Below are positions 45,829 through 54,123 of a DNA stretch of 62,813 nt, in pieces. The DNA is taken from NCBI RefSeq assembly GCF_002224125.1, contig NZ_NCSM01000008.1:1-62813 (forward strand), given 5' to 3'. A program made the position numbers and the translations under genes. Origin of the DNA: Streptomyces sp. NBS 14/10. Its GTDB lineage: Bacteria; Actinomycetota; Actinomycetes; Streptomycetales; Streptomycetaceae. Every line of letters starts with the position of its first letter. Position 1 is the first letter of the stretch. A model generated the notes under the pieces. That model saw only the letters and a list, made by a program, of their open reading frames with translations, searched no databases and had not been told where the DNA came from.

Positions 45829-46707
45829 ATGAGGAGCAGCAACCCGGTCTTCTCGCGACGGGGGTTCAGCCGCGACGGCGGCTACGCGGGCTTCGGCGCG
45901 GCACCGCAGGCCGGGGGCCCCGCCGCAGTCCAGGGCAACCCGTACGCGCAGACGCAAGCACCGACCAACCCTTACGCGGCCGGCGACCAGCAGAATCTGA
46001 CGCCCGAGCAGCTGCAGCAGATGTACGGCGCGCCGCCGGCGGGCCCGCTGCAGACCGGCCGTATGACGATGGACGACGTCGTCATGCGCACCGGTATGAC
46101 GCTGGGCACCGTCATCCTCGCCGCCGCGGCCGCCTGGATCATGGAGCTGCCCGTCGCCGTCGGCTTCGGTGCCGCGCTCGTGGCGATGGTGCTCGGCCTC
46201 GTCCAGTCGTTCAAGCGCAAGGCATCGCCCGCGCTGATCATGAGCTACGCCCTCTTCGAGGGCGTTTTCCTTGGCGTCATCAGCCAGGTGTACAACGAGC
46301 GCTGGTCCGGCATCCCGATGCAGGCCGTGCTCGGCACGATGGCCGTCTTCGTCGGCGTGCTCGCCGCGTACAAGACCCGGCTCATCCGGGTGAACGCGCG
46401 ATTCCAGCGCTTTGTGCTGGGCGCGGCCATCGGCTTCCTGCTGCTGATGTCGGTCAACCTGCTGTTCGCGGCCTTCGGCGGCGGTGACGGCCTCGGCTTC
46501 CGCAGCGGCGGCATGGGCATCCTGTTCGGCATCATCGGCGTGCTGCTCGGCGCCGCGTTCCTGGCGATGGACTTCAAGCAGGTCGAGGACGGCGTTCGCT
46601 ACGGCGCTCCGCGCGAGGAGTCCTGGCTGGCCGCGTTCGGTCTGACCCTGTCGCTGGTGTGGATCTACCTGGAGCTGCTGCGGCTGATCTCCATCTTCCG
46701 GGACTAG
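45829..46707 (+). CDS. Bax inhibitor-1/YccA family membrane protein
   Basis: A 292-residue polytopic protein. A Gly/Ala/Gln/Pro-rich cytoplasmic N-terminus (about 1-80) is followed by seven hydrophobic helices with family features such as SYALFEGVFLGVIS and a terminal AAFGLTLSLVWIYLELLRLISIFRD. Bacterial homologues such as YetJ conduct Ca2+ in a pH-dependent way. GGAGGAGTGAG precedes the ATG at 45829. Confidence 0.93.
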   Translation: MRSSNPVFSRRGFSRDGGYAGFGAAPQAGGPAAVQGNPYAQTQAPTNPYAAGDQQNLTPEQLQQMYGAPPAGPLQTGRMTMDDVVMRTGMTLGTVILAAAAAWIMELPVAVGFGAALVAMVLGLVQSFKRKASPALIMSYALFEGVFLGVISQVYNERWSGIPMQAVLGTMAVFVGVLAAYKTRLIRVNARFQRFVLGAAIGFLLLMSVNLLFAAFGGGDGLGFRSGGMGILFGIIGVLLGAAFLAMDFKQVEDGVRYGAPREESWLAAFGLTLSLVWIYLELLRLISIFRD

Positions 46708-46747
46708 ATCTTCGGGGCCTGGTCTTCCAGGTCCGCTGAGCGATCAC

Positions 46748-46784
46748 GAAGGGCCCGCGGGGCAAGTCGCCCCGCGGGCCCTTC
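46748..46784. terminator. Bidirectional terminator
   Basis: A perfect 16-bp GC-rich stem (46748-46763 with 46769-46784, five-base loop) between the convergent Bax inhibitor-1 and DUF4287 genes. Confidence 0.85.
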
Positions 46785-46825
46785 GCCATGTTCCGTTGTG
46801 TCGGGGGAGGGGATGGAGGGGGAGG

Positions 46826-47056
46826 TCAGAGCAGCCTGCGCGCGGCCCGCCTCAGATCGTGCTCATGAATGATCGCCTTGGCGTGGCCGTACGCGAGCTG
46901 GTGTTCACCGCGCAGCCAGCTGACCTTTTCCTCGAAGCGGAAGAGGGCAGGTCCTTCGTCTACGGTGCGCAACCAGTCGGCGACTTCACGGCCGGTGCAT
47001 TGGGGGATTCGGGAGAGCAGGTTCCGGTGGGTCTCTTCGGAGAAGGATTGGGACAT
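46826..47056 (-). CDS. DUF4287-type small protein
   Basis: A 76-residue cytosolic protein: MSQSFSEETHRNLLSRIPQC, TGREVADWLRTVDEGPALFRFEEKV and EHQLAYGHAKAIIHEHD. This resembles the DUF4287 domain found alone or fused in actinobacteria, with no known role. The ATG follows GGAGG by six bases. Confidence 0.78.
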   Translation of the reverse strand: MSQSFSEETHRNLLSRIPQCTGREVADWLRTVDEGPALFRFEEKVSWLRGEHQLAYGHAKAIIHEHDLRRAARRLL

Positions 47057-47179
47057 CGGCGCCTCCGACGCGTCCGTTTTCCAGGCCGTTCTTCGTGGCC
47101 CGGGTGCGGTCCTTCAGCTCACCGTGCCTGACTGTTCGGCCGTTGGCAACAGTCCGTGGGTGGCGCATAGGCTCGCGAT

Positions 47180-47530
47180 GTGAATGATGTGACCCCTCTG
47201 CTGACCGCCGTCGACCGGCTCGCGGACCGCCTGCGCGCCCTTCCGCAGTCCCGTCTGGGCCGGGGCGTGGCGGCCGAAGGTCTGGCGCTGGCAAGGGAAT
47301 TGTCGGTGCGGGCCCAGCGGATCGAGGAGCCCGGGAGCGGCTCGAGGATCATGCCGGACGCGGGGATGTTCGCGGTCGCGGACCAGGTGGCGGTGGCCGG
47401 TCATGATTTGGCGCATGCGCTGGAACGCGCGCCGGAGGGCGGTGGACGAGGCGGCGCCGGGGGCGCCGGGGAGGCGCTGGACTCCGCGGTGGCGCTGGTG
47501 GAGGCCACGGCCGGGCGCTGCGGTCTCTGA
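47180..47530 (+). CDS. Conserved small protein of unknown function
   Basis: A 116-residue helical protein (LLTAVDRLADRLRALPQSRL, MFAVADQVAVAGHDLAHAL) with a Gly-rich insert near residues 86-96. Not recognised. The GTG at 47180 has no Shine-Dalgarno sequence but lies seven bases after TAGGCT (47168-47173), with TTGGCA at 47143-47148, so the message is probably leaderless. Divergent from the DUF4287 gene. Confidence 0.7.
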   Translation: MNDVTPLLTAVDRLADRLRALPQSRLGRGVAAEGLALARELSVRAQRIEEPGSGSRIMPDAGMFAVADQVAVAGHDLAHALERAPEGGGRGGAGGAGEALDSAVALVEATAGRCGL

Positions 47531-47703
47531 GCGGTGGCTGCCGCGCTCTCTCGGCGGTTCTTGGCGTCTCTCGGTGGCTCTCTGGGGGCCGAGAACGGGC
47601 CTGAAGCCGCCTGTGAGGGCTTTGTGAGGGGTTTGTGGGCTCTTTTCCCAGGGGCGGACCAAGGGTGGGCCAGGGGGCGGCCTCGGGGGCCGGGCCGGTG
47701 GGG

Positions 47704-48699
47704 CTACAGCGAGGCGATGACGCGGTCGGCGAGGACGTACACCTGCTCGTCCCCGCAGCCGAAGGTCAGCGCGTAGGCGCCGAGCACGCCGGAGCTGCCC
47801 AGCAGCACCGGGGTGGGGCCTTCGAGCAGCGCGTCGGCCAGCCGCTCCGCCGTCTCGCGGTGGCCGGGGGTCATACAGACCGTGGTGCCGTCGGCGAAGA
47901 CGTACACATCGAGGGTGCCCAGCGGGCCGGGGCGTACGTCGGCGAGCGGGATATGGGCGTCGGCCAGCGCGGTGAGCCGGGCGACGGTCCGGTCGTGGTC
48001 GGCGATGCCGGGGTGCGGCGAGAAGTCGGGGTGCGAGGGGTGGCGCCGGCGCGCGGCAGCCAGCTCGGCCGACTCCACGGCCTCGGCCGCGGGCTCCGCG
48101 GCCGGCCGCTCGGCGTCCAGGCGCTCCGTGTCCAGGCGCTCCGTGTCCAGGTCGAGGTCCACCTCGATCTCCGTGCCGATCTCCGCCGCGGCCTCGGGCT
48201 GCCGGTCCGGCTCTCCGGCGGGGTCCAGGGTGTCGGGGCCGAGCGCGTCCAGGTCGAGCAGCGGCTCCACGCCGCCCGGGCCGGCTTGCCGGGGTACGTA
48301 CGGGATGAGGTCCGTCTGGGGCTCCTCGCCGAGCCCTGCCAGCCTGCCGAGCAGCGGATGCGCGTCGGCGGCCGACGCGGTGTCCCGCGCCTCCTGTGCG
48401 GCCCAGAACGCCCGCGCCTCGGCCAGCTCGCGCTCCCGCTCCTCGGCGAGCGCGTCGGCGACGGCGGCGCGTATCTCGGCGGCGGGGGAGGCGGTGCGGG
48501 GCGCGGGGACCGCGACGGCGTCCGGCTCGCCCGCCCGGTCCGCCCCGCCGGCCCGGCCGGCGGTGGGAGTGTTCGCCGCGAGCTCGGCGCGCAGCTCGGC
48601 GATCTGTCGCCGTACGCCGCGGGTGGTGAGCAGGGCGGAGGTGCCCACGGCCGTGGCGGTGGCCGCGGCCAGGAGGGCGGCAAGAGTCATGGGGCTCAC
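47704..48699 (-). CDS. Membrane-anchored coiled-coil protein of unknown function
   Basis: A 331-residue protein: one N-terminal transmembrane helix (about 4-24), a coiled coil (RGVRRQIAELRAELAA, later AAVADALAEERERELAEARAF), an acidic low-complexity region containing DTERLDTERLDAER, and a globular C-terminal domain of about 110 residues (DHDRTVARLTALADAHIPLADV to VYVLADRVIASL). The family is not recognised. The GTG at 48699 follows GGGAG by eight bases. Confidence 0.72.
   Translation of the reverse strand: MSPMTLAALLAAATATAVGTSALLTTRGVRRQIAELRAELAANTPTAGRAGGADRAGEPDAVAVPAPRTASPAAEIRAAVADALAEERERELAEARAFWAAQEARDTASAADAHPLLGRLAGLGEEPQTDLIPYVPRQAGPGGVEPLLDLDALGPDTLDPAGEPDRQPEAAAEIGTEIEVDLDLDTERLDTERLDAERPAAEPAAEAVESAELAAARRRHPSHPDFSPHPGIADHDRTVARLTALADAHIPLADVRPGPLGTLDVYVFADGTTVCMTPGHRETAERLADALLEGPTPVLLGSSGVLGAYALTFGCGDEQVYVLADRVIASL
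48110..48152 (+). repeat. 15-bp tandem repeat within the coiled-coil protein gene
   Basis: gtccaggcgctccgt occurs as two full tandem copies plus partial ones, encoding the TERLD repeats. A candidate length-variable site. Confidence 0.65.
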
Positions 48700-48947
48700 T
48701 GACTTAACTCCCGGTTCCGGTAGATCCCCCGAATTCCTACCTCAGCTTGGCCTGCGGTGCCGACCCGTGTCAGTGCATAACATCACCAAGTGGACGGAAA
48801 TCGGGCTCGGCAGGTGCGGATACTGCCCGGGATACCGCCGCTGAGCTGGGATTGCACCACTCCCCCAGGACGTTGGTCACATCCTGGGGGAGATTCGGTC
48901 ACGACTCATCTGCTGGACTCAGCCGCTCCGCTCAGCTCAGATTCAGC

Positions 48948-50168
48948 TCAATTCAGCCGCTCCAGCACCATGGCCATGCCCTGGCCGCCGCCCACGCACA
49001 TGGTCTCAAGACCGAACTGCTTGTCGTGGAACTGCAGGGAATTGATCAGCGTGCCGGTGATCCGGGCGCCGGTCATCCCGAAGGGGTGGCCCACGGCGAT
49101 CGCGCCGCCGTTCACATTGAGCCGGTCCAGGTCGATGCCCAGGTCCCGGTAGGACGGGATGACCTGCGCGGCGAACGCCTCGTTGATCTCGACCAGGTCG
49201 ATGTCGCCGATCGACATCCCGGCGCGGGCGAGCGCCTGCTTGGACGCCTCCACCGGCCCGTAACCCATGATCTCCGGCGAGAGCCCCGAGACACCGGTGG
49301 ACACGATCCGCGCCAGCGGCGTCACACCCAGCTCGCGCGCCTTGGTGTCCGACATGATCACCAGCGCGGCGGCGCCGTCGTTGAGTGGGCAGCAGTTGCC
49401 CGCGGTGACCAGACCGTCGGGGCGGAAGACCGGCTTGAGGCCGCGTACGCCCTCCAGCGTGGTGCCCGCGCGCGGTCCGTCGTCCTTGCTGACGACGGTG
49501 CCGTCCGGGGTGGTCACAGGGGTGATCTCGCGCTCCCAGAAGCCGTTCTTGATGGCCTCCTCGGCGAGGTTCTGCGACCGTACGCCGAACTCGTCCATCT
49601 CCTCGCGGGTGATCCCCTTGAGCCGGGCCAGGTTCTCGGCGGTCTGGCCCATCGCGATGTACGCGTCGGGGGTCAGACCGTCTTCGCGCGGGTCGTGCCA
49701 GTCCGTGCCCTCCTGCTCGGCGCGCGCGGCGGTGCGGGCCTCGGCGTCCGCGAAGAGCGGGTTGTGGGTGTCCGGCAGCCCGTCCGAGGTGCCCTTCACC
49801 GAGCGGGAGACCATCTCGACGCCCGCCGAGATGAAGACGTCGCCCTCGCCCGCCTTGATCGCGTGCAGTGCCATCCGGGAGGTCTGGAGGGAGGAGGAGC
49901 AGTAGCGGGTGATGGTGCAGCCGGGGAGGTGGTCCATGCCCATCTGCACGGCTACGATCCGGCCCAGGTTGTGCCCCTGCTCGCCGCCCGGCAGACCGCA
50001 GCCGAGCATGAGGTCGTCGATGTCGCGCGGGTCGAGCTCGGGGACCTTGGCGAGCGCCGCCTGGACGATCTCGGCGGTCAGGTCGTCCGGCCGCAGGTCC
50101 TTGAGGGAGCCCTTGAAGGCCCGGCCGATGGGGGAGCGGGCTGCAGAGACGATCACGGCTTCGGGCAT
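48948..50168 (-). CDS. Thiolase (acetyl-CoA C-acetyltransferase family)
   Basis: A 406-residue thiolase that cleaves 3-ketoacyl-CoA or condenses acetyl-CoA. The nucleophilic Cys is in TRYCSSSLQ (about residue 89); the catalytic His is in VNGGAIAVGHPFGMTG and the second Cys in ETMCVGGGQGMA. The CSSSL and GHPFGMTG variants suit the FadA/FadI-like actinobacterial group more than PhaA. The ATG at 50168 follows TGGAG; longer frames to 50222 lack a site. Confidence 0.9.
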   Translation of the reverse strand: MPEAVIVSAARSPIGRAFKGSLKDLRPDDLTAEIVQAALAKVPELDPRDIDDLMLGCGLPGGEQGHNLGRIVAVQMGMDHLPGCTITRYCSSSLQTSRMALHAIKAGEGDVFISAGVEMVSRSVKGTSDGLPDTHNPLFADAEARTAARAEQEGTDWHDPREDGLTPDAYIAMGQTAENLARLKGITREEMDEFGVRSQNLAEEAIKNGFWEREITPVTTPDGTVVSKDDGPRAGTTLEGVRGLKPVFRPDGLVTAGNCCPLNDGAAALVIMSDTKARELGVTPLARIVSTGVSGLSPEIMGYGPVEASKQALARAGMSIGDIDLVEINEAFAAQVIPSYRDLGIDLDRLNVNGGAIAVGHPFGMTGARITGTLINSLQFHDKQFGLETMCVGGGQGMAMVLERLN

Positions 50169-50377
50169 CACGGCTCCAGGGGGCGCGAGGGCTGGCGGGA
50201 CTCTGAGGGAAGTTACCCGCACGTATGGCGAGGGTCACGGCATCGGGGCTGTGATGCGGGCCTCTTTTTCCAAGCGTATGCTCAGCGCCGCGCGGGCCCT
50301 GGAGACGCGGGCCCTGGAGACAATGAACGGCTTGAGCGGCCTACCGGGCCGCCGGTTGCGGCTTGTCGGGCCGTCGG

Positions 50378-51406
50378 CTACCGGGCCGCCGGGGGCGGGC
50401 CCGTGGAGGACGGGGCCTCGGCCGCGCTCGGGGCCCCCGGCGCCCGCTGCCCCGAGGTGCGGCCGTCGCGGCGCAGCAGCCGGGCCCAGGGGCCGCGGGC
50501 CGCGGTGACCTCCGTGCCGCCCTCGGCCGCCGCCGCGGCCGCGGCCTTGGCCACCGGCAGGATGCCCACGTCGCGGGTCTCCTCGGGCTCCTCGGGCCAC
50601 AGGCCGAGCGCCCCGCACAGCGTCGGCAGCACGGCCATCGCGGCCGTGGCGTACCCCTCCGCCGAGGGGTGGTAGTTGTCAGGACCGAACAGCTCCCGCG
50701 GGTTGGCCGCGAACTCGGGCCCGAGCAGATCGCCCAGCGAGACCGTACGGCCGCCCTGCTCGACCACCCCGATGGTCTGCGCGGCGGCCAGCTGGCGGCT
50801 GAGGCGGCGGGCGACCCAGCGCAGCGGCTGGTAGACGGGCTCGATGGTGCCGAGATCAGGGCAGGTGCCCACCACCACCTCACAGCCGCCGTCACGCAGC
50901 CTGCGCACCGCCTCCGACAGCAGCCGTACGGACTGGGCGGGCGGCATGCGGTGGGTGACGTCATTGGCGCCGATCATGATCACGCAGATGTCGGGGCGGG
51001 CCGCCGGATCCTGGAGCACCAGCGTGACCTGGCGCTCCAGGTCATTGGACTGGGCGCCGGGCTGGGCCACGTTGTGCAGATCGACGGGGCGCTCGGCGAC
51101 CGCCGCGAGCCCGGAGGCGAGCAGCGCCCCCGGGGTCTGGCTGGGCCGGTGCACGCCCTGCCCGGCTGCGGTGGAATCGCCGAGGAAGGCCAGCCGCAGC
51201 GGCGGCCGGCCGGTGCGCAGGACGAAGTCGAAACCGTATCGGCCATCGGCGCGCGGGGGCGGGTCCTCGGACCCGCCGACCACCCGCTTCGCGTGGGAGA
51301 CCTCGGTGAGCAGCAGAACGGCGGCCACGCCGCCCAGCAGCCCGATGCCGCCGCCTCCGTATGCCGCCGCGGCGGCGATCCGCCGCGCGACCCTGGCTCT
51401 CGACAT
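50378..51406 (-). CDS. SGNH/GDSL hydrolase with N-terminal membrane anchor
   Basis: A 342-residue esterase/lipase-fold protein. Basic N-terminus and hydrophobic helix (about 10-33), then blocks I (AFLGDSTAAGQG, Ser nucleophile), II/III (GAND in IMIGANDVTH) and V (DNYHPSAEGY with Asp/His). A Pro/Ala/Ser-rich tail ends the protein. Substrates of this group include acyl groups on lipids or polysaccharides. The start is uncertain between ATG 51412 and 51406; GGAG sits eight bases before the latter. Confidence 0.85.
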   Translation of the reverse strand: MSRARVARRIAAAAAYGGGGIGLLGGVAAVLLLTEVSHAKRVVGGSEDPPPRADGRYGFDFVLRTGRPPLRLAFLGDSTAAGQGVHRPSQTPGALLASGLAAVAERPVDLHNVAQPGAQSNDLERQVTLVLQDPAARPDICVIMIGANDVTHRMPPAQSVRLLSEAVRRLRDGGCEVVVGTCPDLGTIEPVYQPLRWVARRLSRQLAAAQTIGVVEQGGRTVSLGDLLGPEFAANPRELFGPDNYHPSAEGYATAAMAVLPTLCGALGLWPEEPEETRDVGILPVAKAAAAAAAEGGTEVTAARGPWARLLRRDGRTSGQRAPGAPSAAEAPSSTGPPPAAR

Positions 51407-51626
51407 AGACATGGCTCCGGCCCACCTCCGTCCACGCGCCTTGCTCCTTTGTACCCTTTTTTGTACGACTTGCTAACCACTTGCCGCCCGGCTTGTTGCC
51501 GCGTTCGCGCCCGGGCGCGATGCGCCGGTCAAGCGGTCACGGTGCGCAATAAGCTGGGCAGCACGGGCCCGCGACAGCGGCCGCCCTGACCGCGGAGATC
51601 CCGCTGATATCGGACCTGGAGCAGGT

Positions 51627-53012
51627 GTGCAGTACTACGATTCGATGATTGAGCTGGTCGGCAACACCCCGCTGGTAAAGCTCAACAGCGTCACCGAGGG
51701 CATCCGGGCGACCGTTCTGGCCAAGGTCGAGTACTTCAACCCGGGCGGCTCGGTGAAGGACCGCATCGCCGTACGGATGATCGAGGCCGCCGAGCGCTCC
51801 GGTGCGCTGCGGCCGGGCGGCACGATCGTCGAGCCGACCTCCGGCAACACCGGCGTCGGCCTGGCCATGGTCGCCCAGCGCAAGGGCTACAAGTGCATCT
51901 TCGTCTGCCCCGACAAGGTGTCCACCGACAAGATCAATGTGCTGCGGGCGTACGGCGCCGAGGTCGTGGTCTGCCCGACGGCCGTGGACCCCGAGCACCC
52001 CGACTCGTACTACAACGTCTCGGACCGCCTGGTGCGCGAGACCCCGGGCGCCTGGAAGCCCGACCAGTACAGCAACCCCGACAACCCGCGCTCGCACTAC
52101 GAGACGACCGGCCCCGAGCTGTGGGAGCAGACGGAGGGGAAGATCACCCACTTCGTCGCGGGCGTCGGCACCGGCGGCACGATCAGCGGCACCGGCCGCT
52201 ACCTCAAGGAGGTCAGCGACGACCGGGTCCAGGTCGTCGGCGCCGACCCCGAGGGCTCGGTGTACTCCGGCGGCAGCGGCCGTCCGTATCTGATCGAGGG
52301 CGTCGGCGAGGACTTCTGGCCGACGGCCTACGACCGGACCGTCGCCAACCGGATCGTCGCGGTCTCCGACAAGGACGCCTTCCAGATGACCCGGCGGCTC
52401 GCCCGCGAGGAGGGGCTGCTGGTCGGCGGCTCGTGCGGGATGGCCGTGGTCGCGGCGCTGCGGGTGGCCGAGGAGCTCGGCCCCGACGATGTGGTGGTCG
52501 TGCTGCTCCCCGACAGCGGCCGCGGCTACCTTTCCAAGATTTTCAACGATGAGTGGATGGCGGACTACGGCTTCCTGGAGGAGGAGGGTCCGGCGGTGCG
52601 CGTCGGCGATGTCCTCCAGGGCAAGGAGGGCGGGCTGCCCTCGCTGGTCCATATGCACCCGGACGAGACGGTCGGTCAGGCGATCGAGGTGCTGCGGGAG
52701 TACGGCGTCTCGCAGATGCCCATCGTCAAGCCGGGCGCCGGGCACCCGGATGTGATGGCCGCCGAGGTCATCGGCTCCGTGGTGGAACGCGAGCTGCTGG
52801 ACGCGCTGTTCGCGCAGCGCGCCGCGCTGACCGACCCGCTGGAGAAGCACATGAGCGCGCCGCTGCCGCACGTCGGCTCGGGCGAGCCGGTCGAGGACCT
52901 GATGGCGGTGCTGGGCGGGGCGGACGCGGCCATCGTGCTGGTGGAGGGGAAGCCGACCGGGGTGGTGAGCCGGCAGGACCTGCTGGCGTACCTGGCGAAG
53001 GGTCAGCGCTAG
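51627..53012 (+). CDS. cbs: Cystathionine beta-synthase
   Basis: A 461-residue PLP enzyme condensing serine and homocysteine to cystathionine (reverse transsulfuration). PLP Lys lies in NPGGSVKDR, the substrate loop is EPTSGNTGVGLAM, the phosphate cradle is VGTGGTISGTG, and the C-terminal half has tandem CBS domains (about 330-455) that may bind adenosyl ligands. There is no N-terminal haem domain. GTG at 51627, with GGAGCAGGT just upstream. Next to the SGNH hydrolase and thiolase genes as in other Streptomyces. Confidence 0.92.
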   Translation: MQYYDSMIELVGNTPLVKLNSVTEGIRATVLAKVEYFNPGGSVKDRIAVRMIEAAERSGALRPGGTIVEPTSGNTGVGLAMVAQRKGYKCIFVCPDKVSTDKINVLRAYGAEVVVCPTAVDPEHPDSYYNVSDRLVRETPGAWKPDQYSNPDNPRSHYETTGPELWEQTEGKITHFVAGVGTGGTISGTGRYLKEVSDDRVQVVGADPEGSVYSGGSGRPYLIEGVGEDFWPTAYDRTVANRIVAVSDKDAFQMTRRLAREEGLLVGGSCGMAVVAALRVAEELGPDDVVVVLLPDSGRGYLSKIFNDEWMADYGFLEEEGPAVRVGDVLQGKEGGLPSLVHMHPDETVGQAIEVLREYGVSQMPIVKPGAGHPDVMAAEVIGSVVERELLDALFAQRAALTDPLEKHMSAPLPHVGSGEPVEDLMAVLGGADAAIVLVEGKPTGVVSRQDLLAYLAKGQR

Positions 53013-53561
53013 CCGCTGCCTCGGGGCGCAACTGCCGCTGCGGAAAAGGTCGTACGCCCTTCCGGTAAGTGGTACGTGGGTGTCACGCGCTCGCAGCACG
53101 GGCTTAACACAGCTCCGGCAGATTAGTGGGTGTCGGAAAGGACGACACCGACACCCGAAAGCGGCGACAAGGACCTCCGGAGCGGCTCCCGGACCTCCAT
53201 GGTCGCCCCGGACGTGGCAGCCAGGCCCTGACCCGGCCCGCGTCCCTCGCGGGGACCGCCGTCGTCCCGCCCTCGGTGCTCACACCGGGGTGCGGCGGTT
53301 CCCGCGCACCTTTATTCAGGGCTCGGTTCTCCCCCAGCTACCGCTGGGAGGTGCCCCCGGGGGGCGCTACAGCCCCTGTCGACGGTCGACCACGCGGCGG
53401 TAGCCGGCTGCAGTCGATCTGCGGCTCCGCCGCGTGGCGATCGCAGCCTCGCCCCCTCGCGCGGCGGAGCCGCATATTGATCGCAGCCTCGCGGCCTGCG
53501 CGCGCTCTCCCTTTCACAGTGACATCAGCGCCTCCGGCGCGGGCGGCCGCGCCCCGTCGGC
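53013..53561. other. Gene-free region after cystathionine beta-synthase
   Basis: About 550 bases. It has a likely terminator hairpin (ggtgtcgg with ccgacacc, about 53130-53155), then a Ser/Pro-coding-like stretch without a gene, the ctcccccagctaccgctggg element (53332-53351) and dispersed repeat copy 2. No promoter was recognised. Confidence 0.6.
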
Positions 53562-53575
53562 TCACTCGCCCCACT
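53365..53575 (-). repeat. Dispersed repeat, copy 2 (inverted relative to copy 1)
   Basis: The reverse complement of the segment at 32073-32236, about 21 kb away, with an extra internal block of gcggctccgccgcg/tgcgatc repeats. As in copy 1, its end coincides with the last codons (WGE, stop) of the neighbouring gene, here the small membrane protein. Confidence 0.78.
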
Positions 53576-54014
53576 CGCTCGTTGACTTCTCGCGGCGCAG
53601 GCGGCGCAGCCAGGCGAACCCCCCGGACGCGTGCACCGCGTTGACCGCGACGATGCCGACCCAGGTCACCACCAGCCCCGGCAGCCCTCCCGCGTTGACC
53701 GCGGCGATCGCGGAGAGCGGGATGGCCAGCACGAGCGAGGTCGCGACGAAGGCGAAGCGCTCGCCGAACCCGATCCCGACACCGGGCCCCTGGCCGGGCC
53801 GGCCCGGCCCGTGGGGGCGGGTGCCGCGGGCGGCGGCCATCTGCTGCTCGGCCAGCTGCCGCCGCACTTGGCGGTCCGCGGTGTCGTTGAACCGCTGCTC
53901 GACCTTCTCCATGAAGGAGTCGACCAGCTCCGTCTCGTACTCGGCCCCCAGCTCCTTGCGGGTCTGGAGGGTCGCGTCGAGTTCTCGCTTGAGATCGGCG
54001 TCCCGGCTGTCCAT
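53562..54014 (-). CDS. Small membrane protein with cytoplasmic coiled coil
   Basis: A 150-residue protein: charged N-terminal coiled coil (DADLKRELDATLQTRKELGA to EQQMAAARG, about 5-63), a Gly/Pro linker, and two transmembrane helices (about 87-107 and 112-128), ending RREKSTSEWGE. Not assigned to a family. The ATG at 54014 has no good ribosome site but follows TACCGT by six bases, so a leaderless message is possible. Confidence 0.75.
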   Translation of the reverse strand: MDSRDADLKRELDATLQTRKELGAEYETELVDSFMEKVEQRFNDTADRQVRRQLAEQQMAAARGTRPHGPGRPGQGPGVGIGFGERFAFVATSLVLAIPLSAIAAVNAGGLPGLVVTWVGIVAVNAVHASGGFAWLRRLRREKSTSEWGE

Positions 54015-54123
54015 GCTCCGACGGTACGGTCTCAGGGACGTGTTGTCGGTGGGGCTAGCCCCCCGAAACGCGTGGGGGGACAGGTACCTGTACCTCCCGG
54101 CCCGCTGTGGAAGGAGCCAGTCC

